Numbered from the stretch's first letter, positions 55,000 to 63,850 are shown. The stretch: 64,000 nt of DNA from Halodesulfurarchaeum formicicum (GCF_001886955.1 NZ_CP016804.1:1798001-1862000); one strand, 5' to 3'. Numbers and translations: made by a program. The notes: generated from the letters alone by a model not told the origin.

Positions 55000-55952
55000 G
55001 CGACGTGCTTGCGGTCGTCGAACACCGGCGTGGGGAGCTTCGGGATGTCAGTCTCGAACTCATCGAGGCTGGCGCGGACCTGGCCGCGGAACTGGACGGG
55101 GAGTTGCACGTGGCCGTGATCGGCGGGAACGTCGAGGCGATCGCGGATCGGCTCAACCGGGACGGCGTCGACGTGATCCACACGATCGCTGACGGGGCCG
55201 AGTTCAATCACGACGTCTACGTCCAGGCAGTCCGAGCGCTCTATGAAACACTCGAACCCGCCGTGGTGCTCGCACCCCACACCGTCAACGCGCTCGACTA
55301 CGTGCCGGCAGTCGCCGTCGATCTGGACCTGCCACTGGTGACAGACGTGATCGACGTGGAAGTCACCGAGGCGGGGCTCCGGACCACCCGCGGTCTCTAC
55401 GAGTCCAAGATCGAAGCCACCGTCACCGTCACGGAGCGCCCGTGTGTGGTGACCCTGCGGCCCGGCGAGTGGGCGCGGGCCGGGGGCGTCAGTTCGGTTC
55501 CCGTCGAGGCCTTCGAGTTCGAGATCGAGGAGTCGGCGGTCGACTCGCACGTCGAGGGCTTCGAGGAGGCGGGAGCCGGCGACGTGGACGTGACCGCCGC
55601 GGACTTCCTGATCGGCGTGGGTCGGGGCATCGGCGAGGAAGCGAACCTCTCGGTGATCGAGGACCTCGCCGAGGTGACGGATGCCACCATCGCCGCGTCC
55701 CGGCCGCTCGTGGACAACGGCTGGTTCGACACCAGCCGGCAGGTCGGCCAGTCCGGCAAGACCGTCTCTCCCGATGTGTACCTCGCCGTCGGGATCTCGG
55801 GGGCCGTCCAGCACGTGGCGGGGATCAAGGGCGCGAACACGATCATCGCCGTCAACACCGATCCCCACGCCCCGATCTTCGACATCGCGGACCAGGCCAT
55901 CGTGGGCGATCTCTTCGAAGTGATCCCGGAACTCACCGACCAGCTCCGGTGA
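54996..55952 (+). CDS. etfA: electron transfer flavoprotein subunit alpha
   Basis: A 318-residue EtfA. The FAD domain shows FLIGVGRGIGEEANL, DTSRQVGQSGKTVSPDVY, VGISGAVQHVAGIKGA and INTDP-like AVNTDPHAPIFDIADQAIVG. The N-terminal fold contains LAPHTVNALDYVPAVA. No fixC/etf-QO gene follows, so the quinone reductase must lie elsewhere. Confidence 0.96.
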   Translation: MSDVLAVVEHRRGELRDVSLELIEAGADLAAELDGELHVAVIGGNVEAIADRLNRDGVDVIHTIADGAEFNHDVYVQAVRALYETLEPAVVLAPHTVNALDYVPAVAVDLDLPLVTDVIDVEVTEAGLRTTRGLYESKIEATVTVTERPCVVTLRPGEWARAGGVSSVPVEAFEFEIEESAVDSHVEGFEEAGAGDVDVTAADFLIGVGRGIGEEANLSVIEDLAEVTDATIAASRPLVDNGWFDTSRQVGQSGKTVSPDVYLAVGISGAVQHVAGIKGANTIIAVNTDPHAPIFDIADQAIVGDLFEVIPELTDQLR

Positions 55953-55974
55953 ACGGCGTGGGGCTCCCGGCAGG

Positions 55975-55981
55975 TATTAAA
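55975..55981 (+). promoter_or_regulatory. TATA box of the prenyl synthase gene
   Basis: TATTAAA centred about 28 bases before ATG 56006, indicating a leaderless transcript. Confidence 0.5.
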
Positions 55982-56005
55982 GCCGGAGCCCCAACCCTAC
56001 GGTAG

Positions 56006-56884
56006 ATGGAGTACGTCGAGGCGCGCCGGGACGTCATCGAGGAGCGGCTTCGCGAGGTCGTCGCGGCGGTCGAACCGACTGAACTCGAAGACGAACTCGC
56101 ACACGTCGTACTCGCGGGTGGGAAACGGGTGCGACCGACGCTGACGCTGCTCGCCTGCGAAGCCGCCGGCGGGTCGGTCTGGTCGAGCGATTCGGAATCC
56201 CTGGGTCCGAACGGCCAGACGGCCCTCGATTTCGCGGTGGGCGTGGAACTCGTGCACAACGCCTCGCTGGTGGTCGATGACATCATCGACCAGTCGGCCC
56301 TTCGCCGCGGGAGCGAGAGTGCCTGGGCGGCCTACGGACACGGCCCGGCCATCGTCGCGAGCGACGGCCTGCTCGGGGAGGCGTTCGCACTCTTTTCGGC
56401 GGACTCCCGGGCCCTGGAGTCGGTCTCCCGGGCTCTGGTGGAACTCGGCGAGGGCGAGGCCGTCGAACTGGTCGATCAACCGAGTTCGGAATCCGAGTAC
56501 ATGGAACTGGCCCGGCGAAAGACGGGCGCGCTCTTCCGGACGGCCGCGGAACTCGGCGCGATCGCCGCCGACGCCGACGCGGCCACGATCGACGCCCTCG
56601 GCGAGTACGCCGAGCGAGTGGGGATTGCCTTCCAGATCCGGGACGACGTGCTGGATTCGGTGGCCGACGCCGAGGACCTGGGGAAGCCGACTGGACAGGA
56701 CGACACCATGGACCGCCCGTCGATCGTCAGAGTGACCGGCGAGGACCCGGAGACACTGACCGAACGGGCCCGCATGGAGTCGGAAGCCGCCCTCGCTGCG
56801 CTCGACCGGGTCGCAGTCGAGGACAGCGAGGCCCGCCAGTACCTCGAAGACCTCGCGACGTTCGTGGTCGACCGGGACCGCTAG
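56006..56884 (+). CDS. polyprenyl (farnesyl/geranylgeranyl-type) diphosphate synthase
   Basis: A 292-residue trans-prenyl synthase. GGKRVRPTL binds diphosphate; the first Asp motif is DDIID (91-95) followed by RRG; the second is QIRDDVLD. It extends allylic diphosphates with isopentenyl diphosphate for lipid or quinone side chains; chain length cannot be read safely. It is somewhat shorter than the usual 330-350 residues, being trimmed at the C-terminus. It is convergent with the DUF373 gene, sharing CTAG for both stops. Confidence 0.88.
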   Translation: MEYVEARRDVIEERLREVVAAVEPTELEDELAHVVLAGGKRVRPTLTLLACEAAGGSVWSSDSESLGPNGQTALDFAVGVELVHNASLVVDDIIDQSALRRGSESAWAAYGHGPAIVASDGLLGEAFALFSADSRALESVSRALVELGEGEAVELVDQPSSESEYMELARRKTGALFRTAAELGAIAADADAATIDALGEYAERVGIAFQIRDDVLDSVADAEDLGKPTGQDDTMDRPSIVRVTGEDPETLTERARMESEAALAALDRVAVEDSEARQYLEDLATFVVDRDR

Positions 56885-57966
56885 GCCTCCGCCACGTTTC
56901 GGGCCCGGACCGATTCGACGACGGCCATCGCGAGCGTACTCAGCACGCTCAGGAGCGTGCCGACCGTGAGGACTGCCGCCAGGGTCGCCAGCGCGACCCG
57001 ACCGAGGAAGAAGGCACTCATCGTATGGAGGATGGCCCCGATGGCGAGGATGTAGACCGGCGCGTTGAGATAGCGATAGCGAAAGCGCCCCGCGATGAAC
57101 TCATCAGTTATCTGGCCGAAACTCGTCGTGAGCGCCGCGGCCGCGACCCACCGGATCGCCCCGTAGAACAGCGCCGCGAGCATCGTCCCCACGTCCACGG
57201 CTGCCTCGACCCGGACCGAATCGAGGGTGGCGATGCCCTCGACCCCGCCGATGACGAGCAGCGCTGCGGCCACGATGTACGTAATGAGTGTCACCCGGCC
57301 GGTGTAGAGGCTCTCGCGGGCGCGGGAGACCCAGTCGTCGATGGCGTCTTCGAGGCCGAGTCCGCGAACGAGGGCATACAGGCCCAGCGCGCCCGATCCA
57401 ACCCCCAGGACCGAGCCGGGGAGCCCGACCATATCCGCCAGGACCGCGAGCGGATAGATCAGGAGTAGAACGCCGAGCGGGACGAGGATCGTCCCGCGAG
57501 TCTCCGGGTCATCGAGGACCTGTTTGATCGTGTAGTACATCGATTCGAGGTCCTGTGCCTGTCGGACGACGACCCGCCGGACGGAATCGATCTGCACCCG
57601 GGAGCGAATGACCGGGATCACACTCTCGTCCTGGGCCCCGTCGGTCACGACGATCACCCGGACCGCCTCGTCCGCCTGCAGTGTCGCGAGTACCTCGTCG
57701 AGTTCGCGGCCCACCGCCCGGTTCGCGGCCACTTCGCCGCGCTCCTCGCCCGTCACCGCGGCCACTTCGACTGGCTCGTCGCCCCCGGCCAGCTTGTCGT
57801 GGAGGTGGACCCCCTCGAAGAGGACGTTGACGTCGCTGTCCTCGGGGTCGGCCTCGGCCAGGGATACCGCGGCGTGCTCGATCGCGTTCCGACCCACGAC
57901 CGGCGTCGGGATCCCGGTCTTCCGACCGAGGTCGTCGTCCAGGTCCACACACAGGACCAGCAGCAT
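56881..57966 (-). CDS. DUF373 family membrane protein
   Basis: A 361-residue archaeal protein. It has a soluble N-terminal domain (LLVLCVDLDDDLGRKTGI, later VIVVTDGAQDESVIPVIRSR) and about six C-terminal helices starting at ILVPLGVLLLIYPLAVLADM. Both parts are typical of DUF373, whose function is unknown. The DLDDD and DGAQDE acids suggest metal or nucleotide binding. Confidence 0.9.
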   Translation of the reverse strand: MLLVLCVDLDDDLGRKTGIPTPVVGRNAIEHAAVSLAEADPEDSDVNVLFEGVHLHDKLAGGDEPVEVAAVTGEERGEVAANRAVGRELDEVLATLQADEAVRVIVVTDGAQDESVIPVIRSRVQIDSVRRVVVRQAQDLESMYYTIKQVLDDPETRGTILVPLGVLLLIYPLAVLADMVGLPGSVLGVGSGALGLYALVRGLGLEDAIDDWVSRARESLYTGRVTLITYIVAAALLVIGGVEGIATLDSVRVEAAVDVGTMLAALFYGAIRWVAAAALTTSFGQITDEFIAGRFRYRYLNAPVYILAIGAILHTMSAFFLGRVALATLAAVLTVGTLLSVLSTLAMAVVESVRARNVAEA

Positions 57967-58057
57967 CGGACGGAATTACGGGTGGGGTGGGGTAAGAGTC
58001 TTCGGCCCGGCTCGTTCGACCGGGCCGCTTTTGAACCGCGACGGCCAAACCCAGCCG

Positions 58058-59050
58058 ATGATATCCCGGGGTTGCGAGCAGTGTGCGCTCGGTGGGAAGC
58101 TAGTGCTTTTCGTCCACGGCTACTGTGATCACCGGGACTGCTTTTACTGCCCGCTCGGGGAGAATCGGAAGAACGTCGATCAGGTCTTCGCGAACGAGCG
58201 TCCCGTCGAGTCCGACGAGGACGTCCTGGAAGCCGCCCGGAAGATGGACGCGATGGGGAGTTCGATCACGGGCGGGGAACCCCTGGAGTCGATGGAGCGG
58301 ACGACCCACTACATCTCGCTTCTGAAAGACGAGTTCGGGGCGGACCACCACATCCACCTCTATACGGGCATCACGGGCGACCGGGAGATAATGCGGGATC
58401 TCGCCGAGGCGGGCCTGGACGAGATCCGGTTCCACCCGCCGGTGGCCCTCTGGGGGAACATCCATGGCACCTTCTGGGAGGAGATCCTCTACATCGCCCG
58501 CGAGGAGGGGCTCACGCCGGCCTTCGAGATCCCGGGGATCGAGGCCGAGACCGAGTTCCTGGAGTTCATCGAGGAGGGCGCGGTCGACTTCGTGAACGTC
58601 AACGAGTTCGAGATGAGCCAGGGGAACTACCGCCGGATGCACGAACAGGGCTACGACCGGCGCACGGACCACATGAGCGCCGTCGAGGGCGCAAGCGAGG
58701 ACGACATGGCCGAACTCGTCTCGCACCCGAAGGTGTACTTCTGTACGAGCACGTTCAAGGACGCCGCCCAGCATCGCAATCGCCTCCGGCGAACGGCTCC
58801 GAACGTCAGCCGCCCGTTCGAGGAGATCACCGACGACGGCACCCTCGTCTACGGCGTGACCGAGGCCGAGCCGGCCCGACTGGACGAACTTGGCGTTCCG
58901 GATGAGTACTACGAAGTCGTGGACGGGCAGGTGGAGATCGCCTGGTGGCTCTTGGAGGAGATGGTCGAGGAAGGCGATATCGAGGGCGGCACGATCATCG
59001 AGCAGTACCCGACCTGGGACGAGCAGGTCGTCGAAAAGACACCGCTTTGA
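58058..59050 (+). CDS. radical SAM protein with unusual CX4CX2C cluster motif
   Basis: A 330-residue archaeal radical SAM protein resembling pyruvate-formate-lyase-activating-like proteins. The cluster motif reads CDHRDCFYC, with four residues between the first two cysteines instead of three; two more cysteines lie before it in RGCEQCALGG. SITGGEPLESMERT and HIHLYTGITGDREIM are SAM-barrel motifs, and VNVNEFEMSQGNYR is conserved-looking. Substrate unknown. An IS605-like hairpin follows the stop. Confidence 0.82.
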   Translation: MISRGCEQCALGGKLVLFVHGYCDHRDCFYCPLGENRKNVDQVFANERPVESDEDVLEAARKMDAMGSSITGGEPLESMERTTHYISLLKDEFGADHHIHLYTGITGDREIMRDLAEAGLDEIRFHPPVALWGNIHGTFWEEILYIAREEGLTPAFEIPGIEAETEFLEFIEEGAVDFVNVNEFEMSQGNYRRMHEQGYDRRTDHMSAVEGASEDDMAELVSHPKVYFCTSTFKDAAQHRNRLRRTAPNVSRPFEEITDDGTLVYGVTEAEPARLDELGVPDEYYEVVDGQVEIAWWLLEEMVEEGDIEGGTIIEQYPTWDEQVVEKTPL

Positions 59051-59056
59051 CCCCCT

Positions 59057-59076
59057 CCCACGACTGAAGTCGTGGG
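59057..59076. repeat. hairpin like the right end of an IS200/IS605-type element
   Basis: CCCACGACTGAAGTCGTGGG, nine paired bases around a two-base loop, followed by GCTCTCTCCTG. This is the pattern I associate with the 3' end of haloarchaeal IS200/IS605/TnpB elements. No tnpA or tnpB remains here. It lies between two convergent genes and may now serve as a terminator. Confidence 0.5.
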
Positions 59077-59099
59077 CTCTCTCCTGTGCTCTCTGTAGC

Positions 59100-60197
59100 T
59101 CAGAAGATCGTCGCGTCCCGGTAGACCTCGATCCCGCCGCTCGTAAGCTCGTAGGGCTTGCTCTCCCGAGCGTGATTCGCGTCTCGGATCTTCTGGATCT
59201 CGACGGCAAGTCGGGTCTCCTGGAAGTCCTCCGGGCGGACGTACTGCAGGACGAACACCGCGTCGGTGAGATACTCGATGATCCCGAATCGGGAGGCATA
59301 GGCCGTCTCCTCCGACGCTTCGCTGGTCACGAGCGTGGTGACCCCGGCCCGTTTCAGCGCGTTCGCGAAGTCATAGATCTCCGTGCGCCGGGTCGCCTGG
59401 TCGTCGTACATCATCTCCAGAAGCGAGACCGAATCCAGGACCAGGCGGTCGGCCTCGAAGTCCCCGACCAGCCGGGGGAGCTCGCTGCGGATGCTCGTCA
59501 GGCTGTTGGCCATATCCACTGGATCCAGGTCCAGAACGGCGAGCGACCCGTCCGCGACGGCCGCCTCGAAGTCCCAGCCCTTCTGACTGGCGCTGCGAAG
59601 GATCCGCTCCCGGTTTTCCTCCAGCGTGATGAACACGGCCTTGCCGTCGTTTCGGAGTGCTTCCTGGAGGAACTGGAGCGCGAAGGTGGTCTTCCCGGTG
59701 CCGGCCCCGCCGATGACGGCCATAAGCGAGCGGTCGGGAACCCCCTCCTGGATCATCGCGTCCAGGCCCTCGATGCCCACGTTGATGCGGGGGATGTCCG
59801 CGTGGTATTCCTCCTCGTCGAGGCCGTCCTCAGCCCCTTCATCGAGGTCGAAACCGAAGGACTCCGTCTCGGAGACGTCGATGTCGATCACGTCCGCCTC
59901 GGCTCCGAAGGCATCCTCGGCGGGGGTCTCAGCCGCCGAATCGCCGGCTTCGGAGCCCGACTCGGCAGAGAGATCCGGGAACGCGTTTGATTCGGCCGTA
60001 TCGGACTCATCTGGCTCGGGCACCCCACTCTCATCGGTCTCCGCAGACTCATCTTGATCGGGCACCTCACCCTCATCGGCCTCCGCAGACTCATCTTGAT
60101 CGGGCACCCCACTTTCATCGGCCTCCGCAGGCTCATCTTGATCGGGTTCCTCGGCGAGGGCCCGTTCGAACCAGTCCTCCTCGGTGTCCTCGGCCAT
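59100..60197 (-). CDS. KaiC/RadA-like ATPase with acidic repeat N-terminus
   Basis: A 365-residue RecA-superfamily ATPase. Residues 1-130 are very acidic and contain a 14-residue repeat ([14 protein letters not shown]-like, about 3.5 copies). The single KaiC domain starts at [15 protein letters not shown]; Walker A is GGAGTGKTT (163-171); [12 protein letters not shown] and [15 protein letters not shown] follow. Such single-domain KaiC-like proteins are numerous in haloarchaea and serve in signalling; no circadian role is implied. Start MAEDTEEDW at 60197. Confidence 0.85.
   Translation of the reverse strand: MAEDTEEDWFERALAEEPDQDEPAEADESGVPDQDESAEADEGEVPDQDESAETDESGVPEPDESDTAESNAFPDLSAESGSEAGDSAAETPAEDAFGAEADVIDIDVSETESFGFDLDEGAEDGLDEEEYHADIPRINVGIEGLDAMIQEGVPDRSLMAVIGGAGTGKTTFALQFLQEALRNDGKAVFITLEENRERILRSASQKGWDFEAAVADGSLAVLDLDPVDMANSLTSIRSELPRLVGDFEADRLVLDSVSLLEMMYDDQATRRTEIYDFANALKRAGVTTLVTSEASEETAYASRFGIIEYLTDAVFVLQYVRPEDFQETRLAVEIQKIRDANHARESKPYELTSGGIEVYRDATIF
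60004..60153 (-). repeat. 42-base tandem repeat inside the KaiC-like gene
   Basis: Units begin at 60004, 60046, 60088 and 60130 with gactcatct or ggctcatct, about 3.5 copies. Each encodes 14 acidic residues, so copy-number change keeps the frame. Confidence 0.85.
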
Positions 60198-60280
60198 CCA
60201 GTTGCCTGGAGTTCGTCGGGTCGGCCCAAGTAGCTTTCCCGTGGAGAGCGTTTTTTGTACGCCCGGCACCCAGCCCCGGT

Positions 60281-61102
60281 ATGATCGTGGGCGTCGTCGC
60301 ACAACGGGCAAACGAGCGGGCCGTCGATCTGGCCGGGGCGGTCATCGAGCGGCTGGAGACACAGGGGATCACCGTCCGGACCGACCAGGCCACCGCCGAG
60401 AAACTCGACCGGGAGCCCTGTTCGCTCGACGCGATGGACCGCTGTGACCTCGTGGTCTCGATCGGGGGCGACGGCACCTTCCTCTATGCGGCCCGCGGGG
60501 CCGGCGCCACGCCGATCCTGGGCGTCAACCTGGGCGAAGTCGGCTTTCTCAACACGGTCGCCCCCGAAAACGCCATCGAGGCCGTCGAGACGGAGGTCGC
60601 CCAGTATCGCGAAACGGGCTCGATCCGCCACCGGGAGGTCCCCCGGGTTCGACTGAAAGGCGAGGACTGGACACTTTCCCCCGCGCTCAACGAAGTCCTC
60701 GTCCAGGGGCGACGGCGGGGTCACGCCGATGGGATCGAGGCCAGCATCCGCATCGACGAGTCCCACTACGAGGAGACCCACTGTGACGGCGTCCTCGTCG
60801 CCACTCCGACGGGAAGCACCGCGTACAATCTGAGCGAGGGGGGCCCGCTGGTCCATCCCCGGACGGACGCCTTCGTCGTGACTACCATGTCCGGCGCCAG
60901 CGCGATGCCACCGCTCGTGGTGCCCGAGAAAGCGGACATCGAGATCGAAATCACGGGCGCGGCGGAGGCGGTTGTCTCCAGTGACGGCTCGGAGCACCGG
61001 ACGATTCGGCCCCCGACCACAGTCTCGATTTCGGCGGCAGCGCCCGCGAAAGTTGCGGGTCCGGGGAGTGCGTTCTTCGAGGCGCTCGGAAAGCTGGAGT
61101 GA
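60281..61102 (+). CDS. nadK: NAD kinase
   Basis: A 273-residue NAD+ kinase making NADP+. The GGDGT motif is at residues 62-66; [33 protein letters not shown] and the ending are characteristic. ATG 60281 follows a TTTTTTGTAC stretch about 30 bases upstream. It is divergent from the KaiC-like gene. Confidence 0.94.
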   Translation: MIVGVVAQRANERAVDLAGAVIERLETQGITVRTDQATAEKLDREPCSLDAMDRCDLVVSIGGDGTFLYAARGAGATPILGVNLGEVGFLNTVAPENAIEAVETEVAQYRETGSIRHREVPRVRLKGEDWTLSPALNEVLVQGRRRGHADGIEASIRIDESHYEETHCDGVLVATPTGSTAYNLSEGGPLVHPRTDAFVVTTMSGASAMPPLVVPEKADIEIEITGAAEAVVSSDGSEHRTIRPPTTVSISAAAPAKVAGPGSAFFEALGKLE

Positions 61103-61151
61103 TCGGCCGCAATGGAAAGGGTAAACGTGGGGACTCCCTAACCGAGGGTGT

Positions 61152-62084
61152 ATGAGTCACGATCTCCCGGACGTGCAGGCAACCGAGCCGGACGTCACCG
61201 TCGGACTGGAGCGGGTCGGGGTCACCGGCGTCGAGAAGCTCGTCGAGATCAACCGTGGCAGCGGTCGGCCACTCGTTCTCATGGCGGAGTTCGAGGTCTA
61301 CGTGGACCTGCCGCGCAAGCGCAAGGGACTGGACATGTCCCGCAACCTCGAGGTCATCGACGAGACCCTGGAGGATGCGGTCAGCGAACCGGTCTACCAG
61401 GTCGAAGAGATGTGTGGCGAAGTCGCCGAGCGGCTCCTCCAGAAACACGAGTACACCACCAAGGCGATGGTGCAGATGGAGGCCGAGTACATGATTCGCG
61501 ACGAGACCCCCGCCAGCGGGCGAACCACTCAGAGCCGCGTGGACTTCATCGCCAGTGCCACCGCCAGCGAGGACAGCGAGACCCGCGAGGAGATTGGGGC
61601 CCGCGTGGACGGGATGACTGTCTGTCCCTGCTCACAGGGTATGATCGAGGAGCGCGCCCGCGAGGAACTCGAGGACCTCGGCGTGGGTGAGGAGGAGGTC
61701 ACGGAGTTCCTCAGTCGCGTCCCCCAGGCCGGGCACTCCCAGCGGGGGCATGCGACCCTCACCGTCGAGTCCCCCGGCAAGCCGGACGTGGACTTCCGTG
61801 ATCTCGTCGAGATCGCGCGGGACGCCATGAGCGCCCGCATCTACAACATGGCAAAGCGCCCGGACGAGGACCACATGACCTACGCCGCTCACGCCAACGC
61901 CCGGTTCGTCGAGGACTGTGTGCGCTCGATGGCCGAGCAGGTCGTCGAGGAGTGTGACGAGATCGACGACGAGGCCGTCATCACGATGAAACAGGAGAAC
62001 GAGGAGTCCATCCACCAGCACAACGCCCACGCCGAGCGGATCGCGACGATGGACGAGTTGCGAGCAGAAGTCACCGGCGAGTAG
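61152..62084 (+). CDS. mptA: GTP cyclohydrolase MptA (FolE2 family)
   Basis: A 310-residue metal-dependent cyclohydrolase making 7,8-dihydroneopterin 2',3'-cyclic phosphate, the first step in archaeal pterin synthesis. Motifs are [36 protein letters not shown] (Cys metal ligand) and [17 protein letters not shown]. It feeds the pathway whose aldolase MptD is at 9124. Confidence 0.94.
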   Translation: MSHDLPDVQATEPDVTVGLERVGVTGVEKLVEINRGSGRPLVLMAEFEVYVDLPRKRKGLDMSRNLEVIDETLEDAVSEPVYQVEEMCGEVAERLLQKHEYTTKAMVQMEAEYMIRDETPASGRTTQSRVDFIASATASEDSETREEIGARVDGMTVCPCSQGMIEERAREELEDLGVGEEEVTEFLSRVPQAGHSQRGHATLTVESPGKPDVDFRDLVEIARDAMSARIYNMAKRPDEDHMTYAAHANARFVEDCVRSMAEQVVEECDEIDDEAVITMKQENEESIHQHNAHAERIATMDELRAEVTGE

Positions 62085-62131
62085 TCGGCCAGGGCCGAAG
62101 GGTTATACTTCTTAAGCCGCTATCCGGAGTC

Positions 62132-62677
62132 ATGTTGCGGTTGCTCCTGGCCGGCCTGCTCCTGATTCCCCTCGCGGACATCGCCCTCCTGGTTGTGGTC
62201 GCCGGGACGATCGGCTGGGCCCCGACCGTCGCGCTGGTCGTGCTCACGGCCCTCCTGGGGATGCTCTTTGTCAGAGCCGAAGGACGACACACACTCCGAC
62301 GGATGCAGCGTTCGCTGGCCGAGGGCGAGTTGCCGACCGACCAGGTCGTCGACGGCGGGTTGCTCATCGCTGCGGGGGCCTTCCTGCTCACGCCGGGGCT
62401 CGTGACCGACGCGGTGGGCTTTCTCCTCGCGCTCCCGCTCTCGCGAGTGCCCATCCGGATCGTGCTCAAGCGCTATGTCATCACGCCGATGATCGACAGC
62501 CGAACGGGCGGCTTCGCGACAGGGCGAGTCTACACGGCCGGCTTCCCTGGGTCCGATGGATCGGGTGGGGACGGGGCCGGCCCCTGGACGACTGGGCCGG
62601 GCTCGAATGACGGCGGATCGACGGGCGATACGATCGACCTGGGACCCGAGGAGTACGACGTCTCCGAGGAGCGCTGA
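62132..62677 (+). CDS. FxsA family membrane protein
   Basis: A 181-residue protein. Four hydrophobic segments start MLRLLLAGLLLIPLADIALL; TLLRMQRSLAEGELPTDQV-like text (HTLRRMQRSLAEGELPTDQV), then GGLLIAAGAFLLTPGLVTDA are typical of FxsA. The tail is Gly/Asp rich. FxsA in E. coli affects phage exclusion; the general role is unknown. A TTATACTTCTTAA promoter element lies at 62103-62115. Confidence 0.85.
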   Translation: MLRLLLAGLLLIPLADIALLVVVAGTIGWAPTVALVVLTALLGMLFVRAEGRHTLRRMQRSLAEGELPTDQVVDGGLLIAAGAFLLTPGLVTDAVGFLLALPLSRVPIRIVLKRYVITPMIDSRTGGFATGRVYTAGFPGSDGSGGDGAGPWTTGPGSNDGGSTGDTIDLGPEEYDVSEER

Positions 62678-62741
62678 GATCCCGTCGCCGGCCGGCGAAA
62701 GGAAACCCTTTTACTTCCCAGCGGGCAAGTCGGGGTTGTCA

Positions 62742-62815
62742 GGGCCAGTAGCTCAATTAGGTAGAGCGCCACTCTGATAAGGTGGAGGCTTGCGGTTCAA
62801 ATCCGCACTGGCCCA
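62742..62815 (+). tRNA. tRNA-Ile (anticodon GAT)
   Basis: The acceptor stem pairs GGGCCAG with CTGGCCC; the D arm is GCTCAATTAGGTAGAGC; the anticodon stem CCACT/GGTGG closes loop CTGATAA with anticodon GAT (Ile); the T arm is TGCGG-TTCAAAT-CCGCA. Discriminator A, no encoded CCA. A TTTTACTT box lies about 28 bases upstream. Copies of its 3' end follow. Confidence 0.96.
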
Positions 62816-62955
62816 TATTTTACGGCACTTCGCCGACGAGCGACGCTTGTGTCGCTCGTCGCGAATGGCGAGGCGAAATTGGGTGTGCGGATTTGAGCCC
62901 TATCACGAGCGAGCCTGCGAGCGACGTGATTTCGGTTCAAACCCGCACTGGCCCA
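62793..62955 (+). repeat. inverted and direct copies of the tRNA-Ile 3' end
   Basis: The tRNA 3' end (62793-62815) is followed by a strong hairpin (gacgagcgac / gtcgctcgtc at about 62837-62861), then an inverted copy (tgggtgtgcggatttga, 62879-62895), then a direct copy ending CGCACTGGCCCA at 62933-62955. The two direct copies are 140 bases apart. The layout is the same as after tRNA-Met and tRNA-Arg. Confidence 0.85.
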
Positions 62956-63069
62956 CTTCTCGAAGACCCACACCGTGGAGCGACCAGCTTGCTGTGTAGC
63001 GAGACGTGGCTGCAAAATTTGGACCCGCTGTCTCACACGGCCGCAGTTATCCTCGAGACATCCACGCTG

Positions 63070-63396
63070 TCAGCCATACGCGAACTTGACATCCTCCCCG
63101 CCATTAAGTGGGAGGCTTCCGCTTGCTATACGTGAGGGAGGGAGGTGACGGTCGTAGATATTCCGTCGATGGCCGACCGCCTCGACAACGAGGACGTCGT
63201 CAGCCTGATCCCACGTGACAATCGCCCGATAGTCGCCCGCTCGGAGTTTATGGTACGGATACCCAGTGAGTTTCTCGAGGCGATGGGAGGTCCAATCTTT
63301 CGCCTCGTCGAGTTTCTTGACCAGTCGCTCCTGCGCATCTTTTTCGAGCCCCGCCAGTAAATCAAGGGCTTTCGGCGTCCACTCGACCTCAGTCAT
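63070..63396 (-). CDS. RelE/ParE-family toxin with an appended C-terminal tail
   Basis: A 108-residue toxin of the RelE type, usually an mRNA-cleaving ribosome-dependent nuclease. VEWTPKALDLLAGLEKDAQERL, LRAGDYRAIVTWD and VGHRRNIYDR are the family core, which normally ends there (about residue 83). The last 25 residues (PPSRIASGSLPLNGGEDVKF) come from DNA that looks like an IS200/IS605-type end. Its start overlaps the antitoxin stop by eight bases. Confidence 0.85.
   Translation of the reverse strand: MTEVEWTPKALDLLAGLEKDAQERLVKKLDEAKDWTSHRLEKLTGYPYHKLRAGDYRAIVTWDQADDVLVVEAVGHRRNIYDRHLPPSRIASGSLPLNGGEDVKFAYG
63085..63132. repeat. IS200/IS605-like element end relic
   Basis: The plus strand reads CTTGACATCCTCCCCGCC, then attaa, then gtGGGAGG; the arms CCTCCC/GGGAGG (63093-63098 with 63110-63115) form an imperfect hairpin. 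This resembles the common GACATCCTCCCCGCC...GGCGGGGAGG ends of these elements. It lies inside the 3' end of the toxin gene. Confidence 0.45.
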
Positions 63397-63667
63397 CGAT
63401 GCCCAGACGGCCCTTCACATCGTCCTGCGAAACGGTCTCGCCCTGCTCGCGTTGTTTTCGGCTCTCGGCGAGGTGCTCCAGCGCTTCGGTCGATAGTTGC
63501 GTCGGGGGATTGACGGCACTTCGAAGGGCCTCACGGATAAATTCGGACTTGTTCGCGTAGCCGCGTTCCTCCCAGACCTCGTCGATTTGTGTCAACAGCG
63601 ACTGTGGCACCCTGACGTTGATCTTCTCCATCTTTCCGTCGCCAGCGGCGTCACTGTCGGTGCTCAT
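63389..63667 (-). CDS. ribbon-helix-helix antitoxin
   Basis: A 92-residue antitoxin. MEKINVRVPQSLLTQIDEVW and EERGYANKSEFIREALRSAV form the RHH DNA-binding domain; the charged C-terminus (EHLAESRKQREQGETVSQDD) would wrap the toxin. ATG 63667 is chosen because the operator palindrome lies just upstream; MEKINV further in is possible. First gene of the pair. Confidence 0.87.
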   Translation of the reverse strand: MSTDSDAAGDGKMEKINVRVPQSLLTQIDEVWEERGYANKSEFIREALRSAVNPPTQLSTEALEHLAESRKQREQGETVSQDDVKGRLGIDD

Positions 63668-63672
63668 GTAGT

Positions 63673-63690
63673 GTGATACATGCGTATCAC
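63673..63690. promoter_or_regulatory. palindromic operator of the toxin-antitoxin pair
   Basis: GTGATACATGCGTATCAC, with perfect GTGATAC/GTATCAC arms around four bases, 6-23 bases before the antitoxin start. It would overlap the promoter, as expected for RHH autorepression. Confidence 0.65.
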
Positions 63691-63850
63691 GTAAGTAGCT
63701 TCGGTTGAATCCGGACGGGAATTCCAAAATTGATGGTTCTACAGACATGTTGAAGCTCCCTCCCACAGTATTCCCCATTGCCAAAACCAACCGGGAAAGC
63801 GAGCATAGACGGTCTTCAAACCAGGCTGGGACGGCGTGGGACCGACTTCC

